64,000 bases of DNA from Zelopaecilomyces penicillatus (lineage: Eukaryota; Ascomycota; Sordariomycetes; Hypocreales; Pseudodiploosporaceae), in NCBI GenBank assembly GCA_005765155.1, contig VCCP01000007.1, positions 496,001 to 560,000 of the forward strand. The letters are read 5' to 3'. Both the position numbers and the translations under genes were made by a program. This document shows positions 28,640 through 43,454 of the stretch, one piece after another. The notes beneath the pieces were generated by a model. That model was not told the DNA's origin and ran no database searches. It saw nothing but the letters and a program-made list of their open reading frames with translations. Each line of letters opens with the position of its first letter. Within the stretch, counting starts at the first letter, position 1.

Positions 28640-31600
28640 AAGAATAAATATTATATATATTATATATATTAATATATTAAAGATTATAATACTTATAGCT
28701 TTTGATATATTAAAATTAATTTAATTAAAAAAGCTATAATATTAAATTATAAATAAAATATAAAATATAAAAAATTAAAGATTAAAAAAAGAATTTAATA
28801 TCTATTAATTAATAAAAATATATTTATAAAAATAATCTAATTAATTTATTAATTTTAAAAATTAAATATAATTATTTAAATCTTATAATATAAGAATTAT
28901 ATTAAGATTAAGATTAAAAGAGTTATTATAAAGATTTTAAAAGATTTTAATATTATTAAATTAATTTAATTTATATAAATAATAGTAATAAAAATCTTTT
29001 TAAAAAAGCTTAATTACTTTTATAATAAAGATTATATTAAAGAATTCTATTTATAAATTTATTATTAAATTTATTATAAATAATAATATTATTAATAAAT
29101 TAATTAAAAATAATATTAATATTCTTATAATAATAATATATTATAAAGATATAATAATATTAAAAAGATTATTTTATAATAATATAATTATTATTTTCTT
29201 TATTTTAAGTAAATAATAAATTATAAATAAGATTATTTAATTTTTAATATTTAAATTAAATATTTTAATATTTATAAGAATTTATTTAAAGTTAATTAAA
29301 GGTATTTTAATATTATTATTATAAATATAAAATAAAAATAATATTAAAACTAAAATTTAATAAAATAATATAATCAAATTAATTAATTATTTATATATTA
29401 AGCTTCTTTAAAATATAATTATAATAAAGATAATATCTTTTCTTAAAGCTATTATATTAAAGAATATTAATAAATTAAAAAAAGCTTATAAATATAAATC
29501 TTTTTAATTTAATCTAATATATTATAATATAATTAAGATAATAAATATATAATTATTTATATATAATATTAATATTAAATCTTTTTTAAAGAATTTAATT
29601 AATTATTTAAAAGATAATAATAAATAAATATAAGGATTAATAATAATAACTTTTATATAAATTAAAATATTATAATTATATTTATATTAGATTTTATAAT
29701 ATTTATAATAATATAAAGAGGCTATATGTTTAATCTTATTTTATACTCTTATTTATATTTTATTAAAATATAAAAAAGAAAAGCTTAAGAGAAATTAAAT
29801 TATTAATATAATTATATAATAAATATAATATTATTATTATATAAAAGCTATTTATAAGCTTATAATTAAGGTATTTTATATTATAAATAATAAATAAATA
29901 TTATATTATATAATATTATAATTATATAATTATATATATATATAAAGGATATAATCTTAAATTATAATTATAATAAATAAATAAAGATTAAGCTTATATT
30001 ATAATTAAATAAATATATAATACTTTAATAATATAATTTATTTATTTAAAACTTTATAATAAAAAGATATAGATTATAGTATTAATAAATATATAATAAT
30101 TATAAAAATAATATATTCTTATTAAGGATTTTAATATATATTATTTTATATAGAATATTTATTATAAAAGATAATTAAAATCTAAGATTATTTTATATAT
30201 AATTTAGTATTAAAGATATTTTGTTTTATATTTTATAAAATAAAAATATAATTTAAAAATAATACAAGATATAATATTTTAATTCTAGTTTAATATAATA
30301 TAGATTTAATATATAAATATATGAATATAAATATAAATATAAATATAATTAAATTAAATTATTATTTATATATTATATAAATTAAAATAATAATAATATT
30401 ATTTATTAAGAGATAAATATAAGAAAAGATAATTAAAATAATAATTTTAAAAATAATTAAAAAATATTTTAAAGCTTAAAGAAATATTAGAATTTAAATT
30501 ATATAATTAATAATATAATTGTATAATATTATAAATTAAATAATATTAAAGAATTAATATAATTAAAATAATATTTATATTATAATAAAATAAAGCTATT
30601 TAAAAGGCTATTTATAAAATCTAGATAATAGAATTATTATTATATTTAAAGATTATAGATTAATTTAATATAGCTTTAAATCTATAAAAAATAATATATA
30701 AGCTTTTAATCTTATTCTTATTAAAAAATAAAGATATTTAAAATCTAAAAAGATAAATAAAATTAAAAGTTTATATACCCTTTAAACCTTTAATAATATT
30801 ATTATTATAATATAATAATAATATAAAGATTATTATAATTATAAAAAAGATATTAATTTTAATAATTAAATTCTTTTTTTTTAATAATTATAAAAAAAAA
30901 GATTAAAACTTAAAGAAATATAAAATTTAAATAAAATAATTAATTAAATTAAAAAATATAAAATAGATATTTTATAATATAAAAGCTTAAAAGGTTTTAA
31001 ATAAAAATAAAATCTTAATAAGCATTTTTAAAATTTATAATAAATTACTTTTAATAATAATAATATATATAATTATAAAGTATTTTAATATATAATACTT
31101 TTTATAATAGTTTTATAATATAATAATAATAATATTTAAAAAACTTAAGAAATTATTTTTATATATTAAATAATAAAAAAATAAAGATTAATATCTTTAT
31201 TAATTATAATAAGAAAAGTTATTAAAATAATCCTTAATAAATATATCTTTTATATAATAAAATAAATCAATTTTTTTTTAAAAGATTAAATAAATATAAT
31301 TAAAAAAATAATTAAAAATATAAAAATTATAATCTTTATAATTATTAATAAATTATAGATTATTTAAAATAATAATAATAGTATAATATTATTATAATTT
31401 AATATAAAGAATATATTTAATATAACTCTTTATTTTTAATTATTTTAAATTTTAAAAAGAAAGACTTTTTAAAATAAATAATAAAATAATTATATAGCTA
31501 TTTTAAAAAGAGAATAATAAGATTATAATTTAATAATATTATTATTAATCCTTATAATATTTTAATTAAGGTATTATAAAAATCCTTTTTATTTTTTATT

Positions 31601-34600
31601 TTTTTTATTATATATAATTTTTTTTAATAAGTTTTAATTAAAATATAAAGGCTTAATATAATAAGCTTAAAATAATATTAATCTATTTAATAATAGCTTT
31701 AATATAAATAATATAGATTTATTTAATAAAGGCTTAAAAGATATATAAAGATTAATCTAGAATTAATAAATTTAAATTTTATATTTAATAAATTTAATCT
31801 ATATATTTTATTAAAATATATATAATATTTATATAATGTTTAAGATTTAATAATATTATAATACTCTTTATAAAATATATAAAGATATTAAATATTAAAT
31901 TTAATAAAAGATTTATTTTTATTAAATATTAAGCTAGAATTTAAAGAAAATTTATTTTATAAAATCTAATTCTTATAAAGCTTATTATAAAAATATAAGG
32001 AATTTTTATATAATATAAATTATTTATATAATAATTATATATAATATTATTATATATAAAGTAATTATTTTTTATAAAATTAATAAATCCTTAATCTTAT
32101 AAGAAATAAAAATAATATATATAATATAAATATTATATTTATATAATATTATAAAAATATATAAAGTTATTATTATATATCTCTTTAAATTTAAGATATA
32201 TATATTATCTTTAAACCTATACCTTATATAATAAAAAATAAAAAGCCTTAATTATTTATAAAATTAAATAAGCTTCTTTAAATAAATATAAGGGATTATA
32301 ATAATCTTTATATATTATATTATTTATAATAATAATTTAATCCTTTAATATTATTATTTAAGATTAATATATAATTAAATTAATAATAAATAAAGAATAA
32401 ATCCCTTAATAAAGAACTTATATATTAATAATAAAAATAATAAATAATAAAACTATTATAAGCAAATTATAAAATAATTAATTAATTTATAATTTTAAAT
32501 TAAAGGAAATTTAAGAAATTTAATAATCTTATAAAAGTAAAGAGTTTATTATTTATATAAATTAAAATTAAAAAATGAAGCTAAAAGCCTTTCTTTATTA
32601 TTATATAATTCTTATATATTTTATATTATTATATAATTATATTAGTAAAAGAAAAGAGATAATAAATACTTAATCTTTTAATATTATAATATAGATAAAT
32701 AAATATAATAAACCCTTTAATAAAAGATTATATTATTTAAAAATAAATTTAATTAAATTAAAATATTTATAATATTAATTAAAATAACAATTATTATATA
32801 ATAAATACTAAGATTAAAAGGATTATATAAATATAAATAATTAAAATAAGAATTATTATATATTATATAATAGATAATAAAATTAAAAGAATTATATAAA
32901 TATAAAGATAAGAAAATATTAAATAATAATAATATTATAATATTTCATTTAAAGATTTTATTATAAAATTAAATATATTTAAGGTATTTAAATTATATTT
33001 ATAGATTAAATATTATATAATTATAATATTTATTAATTAAAAGTATTATTAAAAGTATTTAAATTTAAATTATAAAGCTTAATTATAAAGGATAAAAGAT
33101 ATACTTTTATAAGTATTAATAAAAGAAATAATAATAATATAAATATAAAGTATTAATCTATTAAATATTTTAAAGATAATTTATATATCTTTTTAAAATA
33201 TTTTAAATAAATAATAATAATATTAATATATAGATATATATATACTTTATTAATAAAGATATTTTTAATCTTTTAATTAATATAATTATTAATAATATTT
33301 TAAGTATTAATTAATTAAAGTTATAATTAATAAGGTAATAATAATAAAAATATAATAATCTATAAAAAAAATTAAAATATTAAAAATATCTATAATTAAA
33401 ACTAAGATATTTATAATAATCTCATATTTATTAATATATTTTATTATAGATTTAAAAATCTATTAAAATATTAATAATAATAATAAAGTTATAATAAAAG
33501 TATAATCTATTATCTAGTATTTATAATAAATATTATAATAATATATATAATAATAATCCTTATTTAAATAAATAAAATAAATAAAATAATATCAAAATAA
33601 TAAATATATTTAATCTATTATTTATATTATAATAATTTTTTAGTTTTTAAATTAAAAAATAAAATATAAATATAATTATTAATAGATTAATAATATAAAT
33701 ATAGTATAAAAGTAATATATATAAAGTAGTTTAATATATAATATAAGAAATCTTAATAATAGATTTAGCCTTAATTAATTTAATAGATATTATTTTTAAA
33801 ATCTTTTTAAAAATTAAAATCTTTATAATCTAATAATTAAATTAATAAAGATATAATAATAATAAAATAAAATAAAAAAGATTATTTTATAAATCTAAAT
33901 CTATAAATATAAGATTAATTATAAATATAAATAATAATAATAAAATAATAATCTATAAATAAAAATAATAATTATTATTTAATAAATAACTTTGAAATAT
34001 TTATATTAAATTTAGAAATAATAAAATATATAATAATTTAATTAATTTAATATATAAATTAAGAATATATTAATAATAAATATAATAATTAAAAGGATTA
34101 TAAAAAATAAAAAAAGTATTAAATTAATTATTTTATTAAATTAAAATTAATAATATAATAAAAATATAATTTATTTTAATCTAATTAAATATAAAAAAAG
34201 GCTAAATTAAAAAAAAGGAATTATTTAAAAAGAAAAAAGAAAAAAGAAAAAAGAAAAAAGAAAAAAAAAAAAAGAAAAAGAAAAAGAAAAAAAAAGAAAA
34301 TAAGGTTTATATAAGCTAGATAATAAGATTAAATAATAATAAAATCACTTAATTATAAATAATTAATAATAATAATAATAATAAAGCTATTATAATATTA
34401 TAATATAATAATATTAATAATATTAATAAATATAAAATAAAGATTTAAGAAAGAAATTATATATAAGTAGATAAAATTAAAAAGAATTAAATAAAATTCT
34501 ATATTAAATTTATAATTTAATCTATAAATATAATATAAATAAAATAATATAGTTATTATAAACAATATATATTAATAAAATTGATCTAGCTTAAAAATTA

Positions 34601-34930
34601 ATTTTATTAATTTAAATAGTTTTTTAGCTTTAATATAATAGATATATAAGTATTATAATTAATATATTAATTTCTTATTAATTATTAAATCTAAAAAAAA
34701 GATTTATTATATATTAAAGAATAAAGAAAAAGAGCTATAATAATATAATATAAATATAAATAAGTAAAAAAAGAATAAGATTTTTTTATTTATTTTTTAC
34801 TTTTTAAATAAAAATAGATTATTTATTTTATAAAGTATTTAATTTAAATCTAGATTAATATAATTATAAGATTAATAATAATAATATTAAAATTAATTAT
34901 TTATTTATTTTATATAATCTTATTAAAAAA
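28640..34930 (+). mobile_element. Decayed mobile element, copy 2, with about 2.4 kb extra
   Basis: Copy 2 of the 17490-21550 element. The offset between copies falls gradually from about 11145 to 10980 bp up to 31050, then jumps to about 13400 bp at 34765, implying extra DNA (or loss in copy 1) between 31.05 and 34.7 kb. That part includes a purine tract. No protein is readable. Confidence 0.55.
34228..34301 (+). repeat. Polypurine tract of A runs separated by G
   Basis: About 74 nt containing only A and G on the plus strand, mostly runs of 5-13 A separated by single G (GAAAAAA-like units). It may be a relic of a Lys/Glu-rich coding stretch or simple-sequence expansion. Its GpA/ApG context leaves no RIP-preferred CpA/TpG, which may explain its survival. 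Confidence 0.8.
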
Positions 34931-35940
34931 CTTAAAGTTTTCTTTTTAATTTAAATTATTATTTTTAAAAGAATAAAAAATATATTATAATATATAGAAT
35001 TAATTTAATATAATAATTAATAATATAAATTAAAAGTATTAAAATTATTAAATATAAAGTATTAAATAAATCTTTAATAAAAAGATATTAATATATTATG
35101 AAATTTAAATATATTTATTTAAAGATTTTAATTTGTAAATAATAAATATTTATATAATATAAAATTCTTTAATATAAAGGCTTAATTAATAATTATAATA
35201 TTCTTTTAAATCTTAAGATATTAAAAGATTTATATAAAGCTTATAAAGATATAATTAATATTCTTTTTTATTAAGCTTTAATTATTATTTTAATCTAAAA
35301 TAAGAATAAATAGTAAAGAAATTTTAATAATATATAAAGAAATAATTAAAATAAAAAGATAATTATAAAAAAACTATAAAATAAAATAAGTTATAAAAAT
35401 AATCAAAAAAAAATAATAAAATCTAATATATCCTTTAAAAGAAAAATATTAATAAATAAAATAGATTTAAAATAATTAAAAAGCTATTAATATAATTATA
35501 AATATTCAAAGAATATTTAATATTATATAGCTTTTATTTAATTATAAAAAGGATTATTTAAAGTTTATATTTTAATAAAAAGGCTTAATTAATTTTAATT
35601 AATCAATAAAATTAGATTTATTTTAGTTTTTAAAAATAAAATAATTATAGTAAATAATACTTATTAATTGTATATAAAATAGCTTTAATTATATAATATA
35701 ATACTATTTAAAGGATATTATAAATATAATAAATTAAAGATTATTATAATAATAAAAAGATAATAATTAATATAATTTAAAAAATAATTATTAATTAAAA
35801 TATACCTTTTAATATTAAATAAAAATTAATTAATATAATTATATATTTTTATATATTAATAGTAATTAAAATTTAAAATAATATTAAAATATATATAAAT
35901 CTTATTATATATTTAAAATTAAATTTAATTAATAAAATAT
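34931..35940. mobile_element. Right part of a split decayed repeat (copy 2)
   Basis: Segments 35025-35230 and 35690-35940 match 14115-14345 and 14430-14660 in order and orientation. With 28010-28370 they would rebuild the sequence seen contiguously at 13.6-14.7 kb, with the intervening element as the insertion. Confidence 0.5.
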
Positions 35941-38900
35941 TTATAAAAGAAAAGTTAAAATAAAAATAATAAATGAAGGATTAATTTATATTTATAATAT
36001 TTAAGAAATATTTATTATATTTAAAAGTATTTATTTAAGGATTTATTTATATTTATTATAGATTTAATTATAATTTAAAAATAAAGAGAATTTTATTTTA
36101 TGAAAAATATTAATATTATAAAAATATTAAATATATTTAAATAAATATAATAAAATTTTATAATTTAAAGAAAATTAAAGGAAATTAATTAATTATAATT
36201 ATATAAATTTATAAAGATTTATTAAATAAATTAATTAATCTATTTATTATTTATTTAAATTAATTAATTAATTTATTAAAAAGAAATAAATAAAAGAACT
36301 TTAAAATATTAATATATTATTATAAAATTTATAAAATTTCTTTAATATTTTTAAATTAATAATATAAATAATTTAGTTTTATATAAAGTAATAAATTATA
36401 TTATTAATATTAAAAGAAATCTTATTATATAATAATATTTATTCTTTATATTAAAAAAGATTAAAAAAGCTATAAATATATTTTAATAAATATATTTTAT
36501 TTAAATATATTTAAGCCTTTAAAAATATTATAAATATATTAAATCTGTTTTTATTTAAAAAGAATAAATATCTTTAATTATATATAAATAATTAAGATTT
36601 TAATAGGATTATAAATAAGAATTATTATATTTTTATCTTTATTTTAAAGATATTAAAATTTATAAATTTAAGTTTAAAGCTTAAATCTTAAATATAAAAA
36701 TAAGATAAATCTAAACCAGATTTTATTAATATAAAAATAAGATTAAAATAAAGATTTCTTTTTCTTTTTAAATTTATTAATATTATTTTTAATATTTATT
36801 TATAATAATTATAAAGCTAGCTTATAATAATTATAAAGCTAGCTTATTATATTTAATAAACTTTCTTTTTATATATTTTTAAAAAAAAGAATATTTATTT
36901 AAAATAAAATAATAATTTTTATTATAAAACTAATAGAATATTTAATTAACTCTAAAAGATATATTTTATTAATTTTAAAAAAATAAAAGATTTATTTTTT
37001 ATATAAAAATTTAAATTATTAATTAAAATTATAAAATATATAATTTAAAGAAAAAGATTATAAAATTTATTTATTTTAAATATAAGTTTTTATTTTTATT
37101 TTAATTATTTAATAAAAATAAAAATACCTTTTTTTATAATTAATAATTATTTATTATAAAATTATTATTAATATAGATTTTATTAATAATTATAAAATTA
37201 AAAAGAAATTATTTAAAATAATATATTAATATCTTTTTAAGAATATATTTATAAGTATTATTTAATTAATTATTTTAATTAAATATATAATTTAAATAAG
37301 TTTTTAAATATATAATATTAATCTTTTATAATCCTTATTATAAAGATATAATATAAATTAAATTAGAATATATTAAATAATAATTAAAAAACCCCTTTTA
37401 TATATTTTATATATATTTTAAATAAAAGCTTTTAATAATAAATAATTTAATTTAATTTAATTTAATAAAACTAATAAAGCTTTATTAAATAATAAGTTAT
37501 TATATATATAATATTTATTTAAAATAAAGTATCTTTTATATTAATTATATTATAATTATATCTTAGTATTATATAATTATTATAAGGCTAAAAATATTTA
37601 ATTTAAAGAAGTAATAATAATATATTATTTTATATATAATTATTCTTAGATAAGCTAATAAAGATATTTTAATAATTAATATTAATATAATAATTATAAT
37701 TAAATATTAAATAAGATATAAAAGGGATTAAAAAAAAGATTATATTATTTCTATTAAAGATATTTATTATACTATAAAATATATTTTAATTAAAATATAA
37801 ATAAAATAAAAATCCTTATATTTATTATAAAAGTTAAAAATATATATAAGATTAATATTATCTTATATAGCTATAATACTTTATAAATATTAATATTATT
37901 AATTCTAATATAATACTTAATTTTAATTTAAAGAATAAAGAAAATAATTTATCTTTAAATTAAATCTTATTTAAAAATAGATTAATTATATAATAGCTTT
38001 AAAATAAGATTAATATTAAATTATAATAAAATAAAATAAAATATTAAAATTAAAATTAATAAATAAATATTTATATTTAAGTTTTATTCTTTTAAATTTT
38101 AGTATATTTATTAATATATAAATTAATTTAAACTATAAATATTATAATATAATTAATAAATAAATAATTAAATTATTAAATTTAAATTTAATATATCTTT
38201 TAAAATTATATATATTTAATATTATTATAGGATTAATTAAGAATTATAAGATATATTTTATATTTTATAATTAAAATATAAATAAATATTAATAATTAGG
38301 ATTTTATTATAATTATATATATAATCCTAGGATTATTAAAAGATTTAATTCTAATATTATTTTAAATAGAATATAAATAAGTTTATTTTATAATTAAAAA
38401 GATAGCTTTAAATTAAATAAATATATAAATTAATTATAAAATAAAACTTTATTTAATTAAAGTATATAAATATTATTATAATTATATTTATTATATTTAT
38501 TATATTGATAAAAATATAAAATTAAAAGTTATATAATATAAATAAACTTTTTATTATTAATATTAATAAAATAAATACTATTTTAATAAATATTATTAGA
38601 TAATATAATACCTTAAATAACTTATTTAAAATAAATATAAAATAATATAATATAATACCTTAAATAACTTATTTAAAATAAATATAAAATAAATAATAAT
38701 TTTATTATAGCTTTTTAAAGAATTATATAATTTTATTAAATTATATAATAAAAACGAAATTAATTATTTATCTTTATATTAAGATATAATAGATTATTAT
38801 ATTTAAATCTAAATAAAATTAAATAAATAATAAATAAATCCTCTTTAAAAACCTTTATATAATATACTATAAAACTATTTATTAAAAATATAAAAATAGG

Positions 38901-39540
38901 TTATAAAATTAATAAATAAAGATTAAATTAAAGCTAGCTTTTTTTTAGTTATTATATTAATTCTTTTAATTAAAAAAGCTATATTAAAATAGAGATTTTA
39001 TATAGATAATTAAGCTTTAAATAAAATTATAATAAAAGATTAGTATTTATTATTATTAAAAAGATATTGAGATTATTATTAAATATTTATTAATTTATAA
39101 AATTAAATATTTATTTAATTTTTTATAGAATCTAGATTATAAAAAAGATATAAATAATCCTTTTAATAAATAGAAATTTGTATTTAATTAATAGAATTAA
39201 AAAGATTATCCATATTATTTTAAAATTAATATATTTATATTTATATATAATTATTAATATTAATATACTATTAAATAAGCTATTAAATAAGCTATTATAT
39301 CTCTTTAAAATAGAATTAATTAAATTAATATACTTATAATATTATTTATAATAAAAGGGATTATATAATAAATAATAAAATATAAATAATTAAAGAAATA
39401 TAATTTAATAATATAAATTTAAAAGATAAAAAATAAGATAATAATAAAATATTAAAAATATTAAAAATACCTATAAATAAAATATTATTATAAAATATTT
39501 AAGGATTATATATTAGATATAATAAGATAATAATAATATT
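35941..39540. other. A+T block with small tandem duplications
   Basis: Saturated A+T DNA. Local duplications: a 20-nt unit with TTATAAAGCTAGC twice at about 36808-36850, and a 47-nt unit with CCTTAAATAACTTATTTAAA at 38611 and 38658. Segment 39455-39555 resembles 20115-20205, so another fragment of the 17.5-21.5 kb family lies here. No protein echo was read. Confidence 0.6.
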
Positions 39541-40024
39541 TATATAATATATTAAAATAAATAGGTTTTTAATATAATAGCCTGATTTATTATAATCTAA
39601 TAGCTAGATTTATTATAATTTGATAACTTAACCTATTATTATCTTATAACTAGATCTGTTATTATATAGTAGTGTTAGGTATATATAAAGTTAAAGAGTT
39701 GATTCTTTTAACTAAGGTTTTCCTATATCTAATATAGCTACTTATATAGCCTTTTTTAATAAAAGCAGCTATCTTAATCAACTAATTCACTGATTAATTA
39801 ATTATAGGCTTAGTAAATAATAAAGTAATAAAATATAATATATATTATATAATAATTACCCTTTAATAAAAAAGCTAGGATCCCTTATTATTCTTATTCT
39901 TTAAATCCTTTATCTCTAAATCTAAAGTATTATTATCTTTAAATTTATTATTTATCTTATTCTTAGCCTTCTTTTATACTAATCTATTTAATAATCTATT
40001 CAGATTCTTTAGCTTATTAAATTT
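39541..40024. other. Less-mutated pocket, unidentified
   Basis: Noticeably more G and C than the preceding 12 kb (39545-39880 has several TG and CA dinucleotides). It marks the change from nearly erased to moderately mutated repeat DNA. It could be an LTR or a younger insertion, but I found no partner copy. Confidence 0.4.
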
Positions 40025-40985
40025 TTGATTATTATTATCTATCTTTAATATTTATTTAATTATAATTAATCTTAAATTAAATAATCTTTTTATTATTTAA
40101 TTATATAATTATTTAAATCTTATTATACTCTATATTAATATTTTAATAAGCTGCTTTAATAATTTGCTTTTATTTAATATATAATTTATCTTAATTAAAA
40201 TATTTTTTATTTAAATATTAGATTTTTCTTGTTTATTTATTATATTATATTATTAATAACTTAATAAAATTATTTATTTATTTAAAGATTATCTTAATCT
40301 AATTTAATAAGTATTTAATATTAATATATTTTTTAATTCTTTATAATAAATATAGTTTTTTTAAGATTAGTTCTTTAAATATAACTATTAAATCAGGGCC
40401 TTTTTATAATAATAGAGTTATTATCTTAATTATTCTTTATTATATTATCTTTTTAATTAAATACTTTTATTTTTTAAGGATTTATATAAGATTCTTATTA
40501 TTTAATTATATAATTAAGATCTTAATTTATTCTTTATATTTTTTATTTATAATAGAAATTATATTTTTTATTAATAATATTAAAATCTCTTTAATTTAAG
40601 TATATTAATTATTAATAAGTATTATAAAGAGATTATTAATAAATAAAATATAGGCTTATTTTATATCTAATTATTTAATAACTATTAATATTTTATTATA
40701 AAATTATCTTTTACTTATATTTATTAGAATTTTCTTAGTATAATAATTTTTATTTAATTATATTATAATATTAGTTTTTATTTATTTATTATAATTAAGT
40801 TTATTAAATATTCTTAGGTATATAGTTTTTAATATAATAAAATTAATAATTAAATAATTTAACTTTTTAGCTTTTATTTAAATAATAATAATTTCTTTTT
40901 AAAAGAATAATATTTTAAATAGAACTCTTATTATAGGAAATATTATCTATATTATATAATTTATAATTATAATTAAGATATATTT
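40025..40985. repeat. Dispersed direct repeat, copy 2 (partner 16891-17455)
   Basis: Same-orientation partner of the repeat at 16.9 kb, less mutated, with about 0.35 kb extra at about 40310-40660. Comparing both copies shows mostly C/T and G/A differences, with the left copy more A+T. Confidence 0.6.
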
Positions 40986-43011
40986 AATGATATAATATAT
41001 TTTAATAATTCTAGTTAAATTATTATATATATTATCTATAATATTTTTAAGTATCTTTATAATATAAAGGGATATTATATAATATAATTAAATTATTTAA
41101 TCGATTTTTATATATTAAGTATTCGATTTAATTATATTAAGTTTCTCTTTAATATTCTTTAGATTATATTATAATATTTATTTATTCTTTATAAATATTT
41201 ATATTATTTTATATTTTTAAATAATCTTATAGAATATTTCTTTATATTTATTAAGTATTATCCTATTATATTAAAATATCTTTTTAATTAAGGCTTTATA
41301 ATAAGATTGTTTTTTATTTATAGATATTTTCTAAAAAACTTTAATAGCTTATATTCCTTATTTCCCAGTTTATATTATTTAATTATAATAATATTATTCT
41401 TATTAAAAAGCTTAATACTATTATCTTATAATTTATTTAATATCTTTAATTCTCTAGATAAGCTTATTATATTATTAGATATATTAATATCTTTATTAAA
41501 TATATTAATTTTTATCTATTAATTTATCTATTAAATAAGTGATTTCTTTAAATAGGTTTAATAAGTAATTAAATAATTAAGTTATTAATTTTTATATTCT
41601 ATTAATTAGGTTTTTTTTCTTATAGTATATATATCTTTTTAGTTTTAGGTATTTAACTTATTTTTTTTTCTTTAACTATTCCTATTTATAGCTAATAATA
41701 ATATATATAAATTTATTTTTAGAATTTTATTTACTTTTTTTATTCTATTTTCTTTTATAAATAATCTATTTATAATTTCTTAATAAAGTATTTCTTTTTA
41801 TATTTCTTAATTAATTAAGCTATTAATTAAATTAATTCTTTTTTTTCTTTATTTATTATATTTAATATTAAATCCCTTTTATTTAATTATATATTTAATC
41901 TATAGGTATTAATCTCTTTTATTTATTTATTTTTTAATAATTTTAAATATTTTTTATTTTCCTTTTTAATCTTTTATCCTTACTAGTTATATTTACTTAT
42001 CTAATACTTTATTAAATAAATTAATCTTTAATAGTTTTAGATATAGATATATTATTAATATTATTTAATAAATTTTTTAATAAGCAGGTAAATGTAGTTT
42101 ATATACTAATAATCTTATTTACTTAAATATCTTAAAAGGATTTATTTATTATTATAATTATTTATAAAATAGTTTATTTAATAATTTATATCCTTTATAT
42201 AGTCTAAGATATATCTTATTATCTATCATAAATTTAATTAATTTATATTTCTAATTATAAATATATTTTATATATATTATTATTATATCTATAATATAAT
42301 TTACTTTTTTAATAAATAGATATCTTAAAGTATTTAATATTTTAGTATTTATTTTATTAAAATTCTTTTATAAAAGATCTAATAAATTAATAAATTTAAA
42401 TCTTATTATTAATTTATTTAATAGTTTTTATATTAAAGTATTAATAGAATTATTTAAGGAAATTTATAAGGCTAAAATTATCTTTATTTATAATATATTT
42501 AATATAATTAAGTAATATTTTAAAGCTAGTTTTGTAATTTAATTCTTTTTTTTAGATAATCTATTTATTTATAAATAATAAATAGTATTAAATATTAACT
42601 TTATTCCTAGTATTTTAAAGAATTCTTTTTAAAAATTAAAGATAAATTTAATATCCCTATTATTAATTATTACTTTAAATATACTTTAATTATATAATAA
42701 TAATAATCTTAACCAGACTTCTATCTATTATTTAATTATATAATAAATTAATCCTAGGATTAATATAGATTTTCTATTTTATTTATAAGTTATTATTATT
42801 ATTATATTAAAGGGATATTTATAATCTGATATTTTTTAGAACAAGTATAATACTTTTTCTAATAATCCTATAATAAAATTAATAATTATTATATAAAAAG
42901 ATTTATATAAAATAATTATTAATTATAATTTATTTAATAACTTTATATAATCTATTAAATTTTTTAAATATATTTTATAATAAGAAATCTATTATCTAAT
43001 ATATTTTATTA
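40986..43011. other. T-rich repeat relic, probably minus-strand coding
   Basis: The plus strand is clearly T-rich. A+T-only frames such as a 71-codon plus-strand frame at 41307 encode only Leu/Ile/Phe/Tyr and look like by-products. Probably a minus-strand element relic. No motif was read with confidence. Confidence 0.45.
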
Positions 43012-43454
43012 TTATTATAATTTAACAGCTAAAGTTATATAATAGGCCTTAGTTATATAACTTAATAATATCACTTAATATATATTAAAGGCTTAAAACT
43101 ATATAGAATTAGATTATAATTTTAAAAGTAATCTTAAGCTTAGAATCACTCTTAAAACTATAATTTAATAGGATATTTTATAATTCTAAGTATAATCTAA
43201 TAATAAGGATTATAATTTAAATTATAATCTATAATATATATATATATTTTTAATTTTTACTTTCTTAGTTTAATCTTAGTTAATTATTAATAATATTATT
43301 ATATTAATCTTATTATTTATCTTAATAATATTAGATTATAATCCTATAAATTTATTATTTATATAATTGATATATTATTTAAAATACTCTAATCTATCTA
43401 TTAATATAAATCCTTTTATTAGATTTATCTTTTAGGAAATTATTCAATATTATA
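43012..43454 (-). repeat. LTR-like sequence, inverted copy A (about 443 bp)
   Basis: Inverted match to 45279-45720 over its full length, differing mainly by transitions (for example AACAGCTAAAG versus AATAGCTAAGG outside, TATAATATT versus TGTGATATT inside). The inner end corresponds to a TG start in the other copy. Probably a solo LTR or one arm of an inverted pair. Confidence 0.75.

Noticed and set aside
41307..41522. 71-codon plus-strand open frame, apparently a hydrophobic membrane protein
   Set aside because: Composition is only what T-rich DNA encodes (Leu, Ile, Phe, Tyr, Ser); probably the reverse of a minus-strand repeat relic.
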